Assembly (NCBI GenBank): GCA_031769625.1
Contig: JAUIMM010000741.1
Location: 372,001-436,000 of the forward strand
DNA from: Taudactylus pleione
Taxonomy: Eukaryota > Chordata > Amphibia > Anura > Myobatrachidae
DNA: 64,000 nucleotides
Reading direction: 5' to 3'
Below the pieces are notes generated by a model. The model had not been told where the DNA came from. It ran no database searches and was given only the letters and a program-made list of their open reading frames with translations. How positions within the stretch are numbered: position 1 is the stretch's first letter; every line of letters begins with the position of its first letter. Shown one piece after another: positions 1-10,350 of the stretch. The translations under genes were made by a program, and so were the position numbers.

Positions 1-870
1 GGGGGCACTGTATCATGGGGCTACTACTGGGGGCACTGTATCATGGGGCTGCTACTGGGGGCACTGTATCATGAGGCTGCTACTGGGGGCACTGTATCAT
101 GGGGCAGCTACTGGGGGCACTGTATCATGGGGCTGCTACTGGGGACACTTTATAGGGGGCTGCTACTGGGGGCACTGTGTCATGGGGCTGCTACTGGGGG
201 CACTGTGTCATGGGGCTGCTACTGGGGGCACTGTGTCATGGGGCTGCTACTGGGGGCACTGTATAGAGGGCTGCTACTAAGGGCACTGTATAGGGGGCTG
301 CTACTAAGGGCACTCTATAGGGGGCTGATACTGGGGGCACTGTATCATGGGGCTGCTACTGGGGGCACTGTATAGGGGGCTGCTACTGGGGGCACTGTAT
401 AGGGGGCTGCTACTGGGGGCACTGTATAGGGGGCTGCTACTGGGGGCACTGTATCATGGGGCTGCTACTGGGGGCACTGTATAGGGGGCTGCTAATGGGG
501 GCACTGTATAGGGGGGCTGCTAATGGGGACACTTTATAGGGGGCTGCTAATGGGGGCACTGTATCATGGGGCTGCTACTGGGGGCACTGTATCATGGGGC
601 TGCTACTGGGGGCACTGTATCATGGGGCTGCTACTGGGGGCACTGTATCATGGGGCTGCTACTGGGGGCACTGTATCATGGGGCTGCTACTGGGGGCACT
701 GTGTCATGGGGCTGCTACTGGGGGCACTGTATCATGGGGCTGCTACTGGGGGCACTGTATAGGGGGGCAGCTACTGGGGGCAATGTATAGGGGGGCTGCT
801 ACTGGGGGCACTGAATAAATGGGATGCTACTGGGGCACTGTATAAAGGGGGCTGCTACTGGGGGCACTGC
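1..870 (+). repeat. 28-bp minisatellite array
   Basis: Head-to-tail copies of a 28-bp G-rich unit (GGGGCTGCTACTGGGGGCAC followed by TGTATCAT or TGTATAGG). About 30 copies, and the array begins before the window. Two main variants (TATCATGGGG and TATAGGGGG) are interspersed, and a few units carry CTAATGG or CTACTAAGG. Short open frames here are translations of the repeat and are not genes. Seen directly. Confidence 0.97.
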
Positions 871-1190
871 ACAAGAGGCCAGCCTGGGGGCATTGCATAA
901 GGGACACTATTTAAGCCTGGGGTCCTGCATAAGGGGCCAGTCTGGGGCACTATTTAAGCCTGGGGGCACTACATAAGGGACCAGTCTGGGGGCACTACAT
1001 AGGGACACTACTTCAGTCTGGGGGCACTGCATAAGGGCAAAGCTAAACTACAGGGGGCACTGTATAAAGGGGAAAACTACAGGGGGGACTGTATAAAGGG
1101 CACAAATACAGGGGACACTGCATATGGGGATAACTACAAGGGGCACTGTTTAAAGGGCACAAATACAGGGGACACTGCATAATGGGCACC
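871..1190 (+). repeat. Decayed edge of the 28-bp array
   Basis: Units become irregular but keep the GGGGCACT core, now followed by GCATAAGGG, ACATAAGGG or GTATAAAGGG with longer spacers (AAGCCTGGGG, AACTACAGGGG). This looks like the mutated margin of the neighbouring array. No gene is seen. Confidence 0.75.
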
Positions 1191-1346
1191 TTTAACTGAG
1201 AGCCAGTGGGGGAGCAGCCTGAGACCTATCGGGCTGGATTGGTAAAGGAGATACCCAATTTCCCGACTACATAATTGCGAAGACCCCCACCTGGCTACTT
1301 TTTGATGCCACCTGCCCGGAAAAAAATTCTGGGGAGAACACTGCAT
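1191..1346. other. Short spacer between two minisatellites
   Basis: About 155 bp of non-repetitive sequence. No feature recognised. Confidence 0.6.
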
Positions 1347-2035
1347 GAGCCAGAACAATCCCCTCGGGCGCGGGAGGCTGACATTAAGATACATGAACCT
1401 GAACGATGCCCTCGAGCGTGGGAGGCGGGCATTAAGATATATGAACCTGAACGATGCCCTCGGGCACGGGAGGCTGCCATTAAGATACATGAGCCTGAAT
1501 GATGCCCTCGGACGCGGGAGGCTGCCATTCAGATACATGAGCCTGAACGATGCCCTCAGCCGCAGGAGGCTGCCTTTAAGATACCTGAGCCTGAATGATG
1601 CCCTCGGCCACGGGAGGCTGCCATTAAGATACATGAGCCTGAATGATGCCCTCGGACGCGGGAGGCTGCCATTCAGATACATGACCCTGAACGATGCCCT
1701 CGGGCGTGGGAGGCTGCCATTAAGATACATGGACCTGAACGATGCCCTAGGGCACGGGAGGCTGGCATTAAGATATATGAGCTTGAATGATGCCCTTGGC
1801 TGCAGGAGGCTGCCATTAAGATACATGAGCCTGAACGATGCCCTCGGCTGCCATTAAGATACATGAGCCTGAACGATGCCCTCGGCTGCCATTAAGATAC
1901 ATGAGCCTGAACAATGCCCTCGGCCACGGGAGCCTGCTATTCAGATACATGAGCCTGAAAGATGCCCTCGGTTACGGGAGGCTGCCATTCAGATACATGA
2001 GCCTGAACTATGCCCTCGGGCGCGGGCAGCTGCCA
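1347..2035 (+). repeat. 48-bp minisatellite array
   Basis: About 14 copies of a 48-bp unit built around GATGCCCTCGGGCGCGGGAG, then GCTGCCATTAAGATACATGA and GCCTGAAC. Two adjacent copies near 1840-1915 are only 38 bp, lacking the CGGGAG-containing 10 bp. Because 48 is a multiple of three, frames stay open on both strands (230 codons on minus, 170 on plus) as 16-residue repeats. Overlap on both strands and absence of non-repeat coding sequence argue against a gene. Confidence 0.95.
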
Positions 2036-2564
2036 TTCTCAGACATTGACATAATGCACAAACATCAGACTTTACCTTTAAAGCAAGTGATGAAATTCTT
2101 CACTTTCATATCATCTAAAAAAAGCTGAAAAACAAAACACCAGGTGTCTGTACTGTATGGTGCGTTTCCGCTGCAATTATAGTATAGCAAATATTACAGT
2201 ATACAGTATGTCAGAGGCGTAATTAGGAATACAGGGGACCAATAACAATATTACTGTATGACGGGGCCTCATTTCCTCCTCGCACTGTACCCAAATCCCA
2301 GGTCCTATTACCGTACAAGACGCCACACCAGCGGGTGCACAGTCCAGGAGCTCCGGCAGCAGTATGAAGCAGGGCATGACTAACTCGGTGCGGCTATGTT
2401 ACCAGCCTTTCTGATTGCCCACTCCAAATGCCCTCCCTGATCCTGCTAAACCCATGCGGCCCACGGGCACCATAGCAGCCACATGGGCTAGTAAGGTGAT
2501 AGTTAATGCGCTGGTGTCATTGTAGTTGATAGGAACCAGAGACCCACTGCTGCTGGGATTGTTA
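2036..2564. other. Non-repetitive spacer with a hAT-like end
   Basis: About 530 bp between arrays. Near 2210 the string CAGAGGCGTAATTAGG resembles the terminal repeat style of vertebrate hAT MITEs (CAGRGGCGTAACTA); no partner end was found nearby. If the UPF0598 gene continues to the left, this lies in its first intron. No coding exon could be recognised on the minus strand. Confidence 0.5.
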
Positions 2565-5500
2565 CCCTGACCTGGCTCACTACACTCATCACACTGGGGC
2601 CCCTGAGCTGCTCACTGCCCTCATCGTACTGGGGCCCCTGACCTGGCTCACTACACTCATCACACTGGGGCCCCTGAGCTGCTCACTGCCCTCATCGTAC
2701 TGGGGCCCCTGACCTGGCTCACTACACTCATCACACTGGGGCCCCTGACCTGGCTCACTACACTCATCCTACTGGGGCCCCTGAGCTGCTCACTCCTCTC
2801 ATCCTACTGGGGCCCCTGAGCTGCACACTACACTCATCCTACTGGGGCCCCTGAGCTGCTCACTACACTCATCCTACTGGGGCCCCTGAGCTGCTCACTA
2901 CACTCATCCTACTGGGGCCCCTGAGCTGCTCACTACACTCATCCTACTGGGGCCCCTGAGCTGTTCACTGCCCTCATCGTACTGGGACCCCTGAGCTGCT
3001 CACTACACTCATCCTACTGGGGCCCCTGAGCTGCTCACTACACTCATCCTACTGGGGCCTCTGAGCTGCTCTCTCCTCTCATCATACTGGGGCCCCTGAG
3101 CTGCTCAGTCCCCTCATCATACTGCGGCCCCTGAGCTGTACACTCCTCTCATCATACTGGGGCCCCTGAGCTGCTCACTGCCCTCATCCTACTGGGGCCC
3201 CTGAGCTGCTCTCTCCTCTCATCATACTGGGGCCCCTGACCTGCTCTCTCCTCTCATCATACTGGGGCCCCTGAGCTGCTCACTCCTCTCATCCTACTGG
3301 GGCCCCTGACCTGCTCACTGCCCTCATCCTACTGGGGCCCCTGAGCTGCTCACTACACTCATCCTACTGGGGCCCCTGAGCTGCTCACTACACTCATCAC
3401 ACTGGGGCCCCTGAGCTGCTCACTACACTCATCACACTGGGGCCCCTGAGCTGCTCTCTCCTCTCATCATACTGGGGCCCCTGAGCTGCTCACTCCCCTC
3501 ATCATACTGGGGCCCCTGAGCTGCTCACTACACTCATCATACTGGGGCCCCTGAGCTGCTCTCTCCTCTCATCATACTGTGGCCCCTGAGCTGCACACTC
3601 CTCTCATCATACTGGGGCCCCTGAGCTATTCACTCTTCTCATCCTACTGGGGCCCCTGAGCTGCACACTCCTCTCATCCTACTGGGGCCCCTGAGCTGCT
3701 CACTCCTCTCATCCTACTGGGGCCCTGAGCTGCTCACTCCTCTCATCCTACTGGGGCGCCGGAGCTGATCACTACACTCATCCTACTGGGGCCCCGGAGC
3801 TGCTCACTACACTCATCCTGCTGGGGCCCCGGAGCTGCTCACTCCCCTCATCCTACTGGGGACCCTGAGCTGCTCACTACACTCATCCTACTGGGGCCCC
3901 TGAGCTGCTCACTCCTCTCATCATACTGGGGCCCCTGAGCTGCTCACTACACTCATCATGCTGGTGCCCCTGAGCTGCTCTCTCCTCTCATCATACTGGG
4001 GCCCCGGAGCTGCTCACTCCTCTCATCATACTGGGGCCCCTGAGCTATTCACTCCTCTCATCCTACTGGGGCCCCTGAGCTGCTCACTCCTCTCATCCTA
4101 CTGGGGCCCCAGAGCTGCTCACTACACTCATCCTACTGGGGCCCCGGAGCTGCTCACTGACCTCATCGTACTGGGGCCCCTGAGCTGCACACTACACTCA
4201 TCCTACTGGGGCCCCTGAGCTGCTCACTACACTCATCATACTGGGGACCCTGAGCTGCTCACTCCTCTCATCATACTGGGGCCCCTGAGCTGCTCTCTCC
4301 TCTCATCATACTGGGGCCCCTGAGCTTCTCACTCTTCTCATCATACTGGGGCCCTTGAGCTGCTCACTGCACTCATCGTACAGGGGCCCCTGAGCTGCTC
4401 ACTCCTCTCATCATACTGGGGTCCCGAGCTGCTCACTGCCCTCATCGTACTGGGCCCCTGAACTGCTCACTCCCCTCATCGTACAGGGGCCCCTGAGCTG
4501 CTCACTACACTCATCATACTGGGGCCCCTGAGCTGCTCACTCCTCTCATCATACTGGGGCCCCTGAGCTGCACACTTCTCTCATCATACTGGGGCCCCTG
4601 AGCAGCTCACTGCCCTCATCATACTGGGGCCCCTGAGCTGCTCACTCCTCTCATTATACTGGGGCCCCGAGCTGCTCACTGCCCTCATCGTACTGGGGCC
4701 CCAGAGCTGCTCACTCCCCTCATCGTACTGGGGCACCTGAGCTGCACACTACTCTCATCATACTGGGGCCCCGAGCTGCTCACTCCTCTCATCATACTGT
4801 GGCCCCTGAGCTGCTCACTCCTCTCATCATACTGTGGCCCCTGAGCTGCACACTCCTCTTATCATACTGGGGCCCCTGAGCTGCACACTCCTCTCATCAT
4901 ACTGGGGCCCCGAGCTGCTCACTCCTCTCATCATATTGGGGCCCCTGAGCTGCTCACTCCTCTAATCATACTGTGGCCCCTGAGCTGCACACTCCTCTCA
5001 TCATACTGGGGCCCCTGAGCTGCACACTCCCCTCATCATACTGGGGCCCCTGAGCTGCACACTCCCCTCATCATACTGGGGCCCATGAGCTGCTCACTCC
5101 TCTCATCATACTGTGGCCCCTGAGCTGCTCACTCCTCTCATCGTACTGTGGCCCCTGAGCTGCTCTCTCCTCTCATCGTACTGGGGCCCCTGAGCTGCTC
5201 TCTCCTCTCATCGTACTGGGGCCCCTGAGCTGCTCTCTCCTCTCATCGTACTGGGGCCCCTGAGCTGCTCTCTCCTCTCATCGTACTGGGGCCCCTGAGC
5301 TGCTCTCTCCTCTCATCGTACTGGGGCCCCTCATTATACTCTGGCCCCTGAGCTGCCCACTCCCCTCATCATACTGGGGCCCCTGAGCTGCTCACTCCTC
5401 TCATTATACTGGGGCCCCTGAGCTGCACACTCCTCTCATCATACTGTGGCCCCTGAGCTGCTCACTCCTCTTATCATACTGTGGCCCCTGAGCTGCACAC

Positions 5501-6538
5501 TCCCCTCATCATACTGGGGGCCCTGAGCTGCACACTCCTCTCATCATACTGTGGCCCCTGAGCTGCACACTCCTCTCATCATACTGTGGCCCCTGAGCTG
5601 CTCACTCCCTCATTATACTGGGGCCCCTGAGCTGCTCTCTCCTCTCATTACACTGGGGCCCCTGAGCTGCTCTCTCCTCTCATTATACTGGGGCCCCTGA
5701 GCTGCTCACTCCCTCATTATACTGGGGCCCCTGAGCTGCTCACTCCCTCATTATACTGGGGCCCCTGAGCTGCTCTCTCCTCTCATTATACTGGGGCCCC
5801 TGAGCTGCTCTCTCCTCTCATTATACTGGGGCCCCGGAGCTGCTCACTCGCCTCATCATACTGTGGCCCCTGAGCTGCTCTCTCCTCTCATAATACTGGG
5901 GCCCCTGAGCTGCTCTCTCCTCTCATTATACTGGGGCCCCTGAGCTGCTCACTCGCCTCATCATACTGTGGCCCCTGAGCTGCTCTCTCCTCTCATAATA
6001 CTGGGGCCCCTGAGCTGCTCTCTCCTCTCATTATACTGGGGCCCCTGAGCTGCTCACTCGCCTCATCATACTGGGGCCCCTGAGCTGCTCACTCCTCTCA
6101 TCATACTGGGGCCCCTGAGCTGCTCACTCCCTCATTATACTGGGGCCCCAGAGCTGCTCTCTCCTCTCATCATACTGGGGCCCCTGAGCTGCTCACTCCT
6201 CTCATCATACTGGGGCCCCTGAGCTGCTCACTCCCTCATTATACTGGGGCCCCTGAGCTGCTCTCTCCTCTCATTATACTGGGGCCCCTGAGCTGCTCTC
6301 TCCTCTCATTATACTGGGGCCCCTGAGCTGCTCACTCGCTCATTATACTGGGGCCCCTGAGCTGCTCTCTCCTCTCATTATACTGGGGCCCCTGAGCTGC
6401 TCACTCGCCTCATCATACTGTGGCCCCTGAGCTGCTCACTCGCTCATAATACTGGGGCCCCTGAGCTGCTCACTCCTCTCATAATACTGTGGCCCCTGAG
6501 CTGTCCACTCCCCTCATCATACTGTGGCCCCTGAGCTG
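2565..6538 (+). repeat. 35-bp satellite array
   Basis: About 113 copies of a 35-bp unit, CTCATCATACTGGGGCCCCT then GAGCTGCTCACTCCT, with a palindromic GGGGCCCC core. The first units are a 37-bp-like variant with GACCTGGCTCACTACA. Short units (CTCACTCCCTCATTATAC) are common toward the right end. A 5-unit run with CATCGTAC at about 5140-5330 is nearly identical, a sign of recent local amplification. It ends only 27 bp inside the intron of the UPF0598 exon. Confidence 0.97.
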
Positions 6539-6565
6539 GATGTAGCATTGCTGTGCAGGTCTCAC

Positions 6566-6742
6566 CTGGCCCTGGTGGTCGATATAATAGAAGTATTCCC
6601 GGACACGGGGCTCCGGGCTCTGACCCTGCACGTAGCTGAGGCCGCAGTGGGGGCTCCGGGAAGGTAGAAGCTGAGACAGGCGGCCGGCGGAGAGAAGGTG
6701 TCGGGGGCTCCGGGCTCCCAGGAGCAGCGCTGGGCAGGCCAT
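6566..6742 (-). CDS. C8orf82: UPF0598 / C8orf82-like protein, exon 1 (59 codons, partial)
   Basis: Minus-strand exon of exactly 59 codons from ATG at 6742 to a phase-0 donor at 6566/6565 (GGCCAG|GTGAG). Residues 1-30 are rich in Leu, Arg and Ser with no acidic residue, as expected for a mitochondrial targeting peptide. Residues 37-59 (SYVQGQSPEPRVREYFYY then IDHQGQ) match what I know as the most conserved N-terminal block of the UPF0598 family, human C8orf82, whose function is poorly defined and which I recall as mitochondrial. The start is chosen because the context is strong (GCCATGG) and the conserved block lies downstream. An in-frame ATG 30 codons upstream (6832) gives an acidic, unconserved extension and overlaps the promoter motif. 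Past the donor the frame runs into the 35-bp satellite. The remaining exons lie to the left, outside the window, or are lost. Confidence 0.85.
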
Positions 6743-6882
6743 GGCTAGGAAACACTGGGGATTCTCTAAGCTGACAGGCCGGGCGGTTTCTATGGAAACG
6801 AGTTCACTCCTTTCTGTGTCCCAGGGAAACAACTTCCACTGAGATAAGTTCCAGGCACACAGCGACTCCTCCCCCCTGTCTA
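6743..6882 (-). promoter_or_regulatory. Promoter / 5' leader of the UPF0598 gene
   Basis: The only non-repetitive sequence upstream of the ATG: 140 bp before the 114-bp satellite starts. It contains an RFX-like palindrome (6786-6799) and, on the minus strand, a G-rich Sp/KLF-like run near 6865-6878. No TATA box is apparent. Promoter function is inferred from position and composition. Confidence 0.6.
6786..6799. promoter_or_regulatory. RFX-type X-box palindrome GTTTCTATGGAAAC
   Basis: The 14-bp near-palindrome GTTTCTATGGAAAC fits the RFX-factor X-box form (GTTNCCATGGNAAC type) and sits 44-57 bp upstream of the chosen ATG. The match is seen directly; binding is inferred. Confidence 0.6.
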
Positions 6883-7459
6883 CATAGAGATGTGTGAGGG
6901 CTGCCAGCTCCTACTGGGGCTATGTACTGGGGAATGTCAGTGCTCAGCCCCCTGTATACTACAGTATATATACAGCATGCTATATACAGTCAGTGTATAG
7001 AGATGTGTGAGTGCTGCCAGCTCCTACTGGGGCTATGTACTGGGGAATGTCAGTGCTCAGCCCCCCTGTATACTACAGTATATATACAGCATGCTATATA
7101 CAGTCAGTGTATAGAGATGTGTGAGGGCTGCCAGCTCCTACTGGGGCTATGTACTGGGGAATGTCAGTGCTCAGCCCCCTGTATACTACAGTATATATAC
7201 AGCATGCTATATACAGTCAGTGTATAGAGATGTGTGAGTGCTGCCAGCTCCTACTGGGGCTATGTACTGGGGAATGTCAGTGCTCAGCCCCCCTGTATAC
7301 TACAGTATATATACAGCATGCTATATACAGTCAGTGTATAGAGATGTGTGAGGGCTGCCAGCTCCTACTGGGGCTATGTACTGGGGAATGTCAGTGATCA
7401 GCCCCCTGTATACTACAGTATATATACAGCATGCTATATACAGTCAGTGTATAGAGATG

Positions 7460-10350
7460 TGTGAGTGCTGCCAGCTCCTACTGGGGCTATGTACTGGGGA
7501 ATGTCAGTGCTCAGCCCCCTGTATACTACAGTATATATACAGCATGCTATATACAGTCAGTGTATAGAGATGTGTGAGTGCTGCCAGCTCCTACTGGTGC
7601 TATGTACTGGGGAATGTCAGTGCTCAGCCCCCCTGTATACTACAGTATATATACAGCATGCTATATACAGTCAGTGTATAGAGATGAGTGAGGGCTGCCA
7701 GCTCCTACTTGTGCTATGCACTGGGGAATGTCAGTGCTCAGCCCCCCTGTATACTACAGTATATATACAGCATGCTATATACAGTCAGTGTATAGAGATG
7801 TGTGAGAGCTGCCAGCTCCTACTGGGGCTATGTACTGGGGAATGTCAGTGCTCAGCCCCCCTGTATACTACAGTATATATACAGCATGCTATATACAGTC
7901 AGTGTATAGAGATGTGTGAGTGCTGCCAGCTCCTACTGGGGCTATGTACTGGGGAATGTCAGTGCTCAGCCCCCCTGTATACTACAGTATATATACAGCA
8001 TGCTATATACAGTCAGTGTATAGAGATGTGTGAGGGCTGCCAGCTCCTACTGGGGCTATGTACTGGGGAATGTCAGTGCTCAGCCCCCCTGTATACTACA
8101 GTATATATACAGCATGCTATATACAGTCAGTGTATAGAGATGTGTGAGTGCTGCCAGCTCCTACTGGGGCTATGTACTGGGGAATGTCAGTGCTCAGCCC
8201 CCTGTATACTACAGTATATATACAGCATGCTATATACAGTCAGTGTATAGAGATGTGTGAGTGCTGCCAGCTCCTACTGGTGCTATGTACTGGGGAATGT
8301 CAGTGCTCAGCCCCCCTGTATACTACAGTATATATACAGCATGCTATATACAGTCAGTGTATAGAGATGAGTGAGGGCTGCCAGCTCCTACTTGTGCTAT
8401 GCACTGGGGAATGTCAGTGCTCAGCCCCCCTGTATACTACAGTATATATACAGCATGCTATATACAGTCAGTGTATAGAGATGTGTGAGAGCTGCCAGCT
8501 CCTACTGGGGCTATGTACTGGGGAATGTCAGTGCTCAGCCCCCCTGTATACTACAGTATATATACAGCATGCTATATACAGTCAGTGTATAGAGATGTGT
8601 GAGTGCTGCCAGCTCCTACTGGGGCTATGTACTGGGGAATGTCAGTGCTCAGCCCCCCTGTATACTACAGTATATATACAGCATGCTATATACAGTCAGT
8701 GTATAGAGATGTGTGAGGGCTGCCAGCTCCTACTGGGGCTATGTACTGGGGAATGTCAGTGCTCAGCCCCCCTGTATACTACAGTATATATACAGCATGC
8801 TATATACAGTCAGTGTATAGAGATGAGTGAGGGCTGCCAGCTCCTACTTGTGCTATGCACTGGGGAATGTCAGTGCTCAGCCCCCTGTATACTACAGTAT
8901 ATATACAGCATGCTATATACAGTCAGTGTATAGAGATGAGTGAGGGCTGCCAGCTCCTACTGGTGCTATGTACTGGGGAATGTCAGTGCTCAGCCCCCCT
9001 GTATACTACAGTATATATACAGCATGCTATATACAGTCAGTGTATAGAGATGTGTGAGTGCTGCCAGCTCCTACTGGGGCTATGTACTGGGGAATGTCAG
9101 TGCTCAGCCCCCCTGTATACTACAGTATATATACAGCATGCTATATACAGTCAGTGTATAGAGATGTGTGAGGGCTGCCAGCTCCTACTGGGGCTATGTA
9201 CTGGGGAATGTCAGTGCTCAGCCCCCCTGTATACTACAGTATATATACAGCATGCTATATACAGTCAGTGTATAGAGATGTGTGAGTGCTGCCAGCTCCT
9301 ACTGGGGCTATGTACTGGGGAATGTCAGTGCTCAGCCCCCTGTATACTACAGTATATATACAGCATGCTATATACAGTCAGTGTATAGAGATGTGTGAGT
9401 GCTGCCAGCTCCTACTGGTGCTATGTACTGGGGAATGTCAGTGCTCAGCCCCCCTGTATACTACAGTATATATACAGCATGCTATATACAGTCAGTGTAT
9501 AGAGATGAGTGAGGGCTGCCAGCTCCTACTTGTGCTATGCACTGGGGAATGTCAGTGCTCAGCCCCCCTGTATACTACAGTATATATACAGCATGCTATA
9601 TACAGTCAGTGTATAGAGATGTGTGAGAGCTGCCAGCTCCTACTGGGGCTATGTACTGGGGAATGTCAGTGCTCAGCCCCCCTGTATACTACAGTATATA
9701 TACAGCATGCTATATACAGTCAGTGTATAGAGATGTGTGAGTGCTGCCAGCTCCTACTGGGGCTATGTACTGGGGAATGTCAGTGCTCAGCCCCCCTGTA
9801 TACTACAGTATATATACAGCATGCTATATACAGTCAGTGTATAGAGATGTGTGAGTGCTGCCAGCTCCTACTGGTGCTATGTACTGGGGAATGTCAGTGC
9901 TCAGCCCCCCTGTATACTACAGTATATATACAGCATGCTATATACAGTCAGTGTATAGAGATGAGTGAGGGCTGCCAGCTCCTACTTGTGCTATGCACTG
10001 GGGAATGTCAGTGCTCAGCCCCCTGTATACTACAGTATATATACAGCATGCTATATACAGTCAGTGTATAGAGATGAGTGAGGGCTGCCAGCTCCTACTG
10101 GTGCTATGTACTGGGGAATGTCAGTGCTCAGCCCCCCTGTATACTACAGTATATATACAGCATGCTATATACAGTCAGTGTATAGAGATGTGTGAGTGCT
10201 GCCAGCTCCTACTGGTGCTATGTACTGGGGAATGTCAGTGCTCAGCCCCCCTGTATACTACAGTATATATACAGCATGCTATATACAGTCAGTGTATAGA
10301 GATATGTGAGTGCTGCCAGCTCCTACTGGGGCTATGTACTGGGTAATATC
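7460..10350 (+). repeat. Ten-monomer higher-order repeat (about 1138 bp) in the 114-bp array
   Basis: The marker monomer starting GAGATGAGTGAGG with CTTGTGC occurs at about 7681, 8364, 8820, 9502 and 9958. Spacings are 683, 456, 682 and 456 bp, so 8364/9502 and 8820/9958 are each 1138 bp apart. This fits a ten-monomer superunit containing two marker monomers. Confidence 0.85.

Larger units (their letters stand above)
1..6565 (-). other. Probable intron 1 of the UPF0598 gene (partial)
   Basis: Inferred from the splice donor at 6565 on the minus strand (CAG followed by GTGAGACC). No downstream exon of the family was recognised between 1 and 6538, so the intron should span at least 6.5 kb, nearly all satellite DNA. 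This rests on the exon call and would be wrong if the exon is an orphan fragment. Confidence 0.55.

Noticed and set aside
1134..1857. 230-codon minus and 170-codon plus frames with 16-residue repeats
   Set aside because: The 48-bp period keeps frames open on both strands at once; no independent coding evidence.
6479..6832. Upstream in-frame ATG at 6832 as the UPF0598 start
   Set aside because: The 30-residue extension overlaps the RFX-like promoter motif, contains acidic residues unlike a targeting peptide, and the ATG at 6742 has better context.
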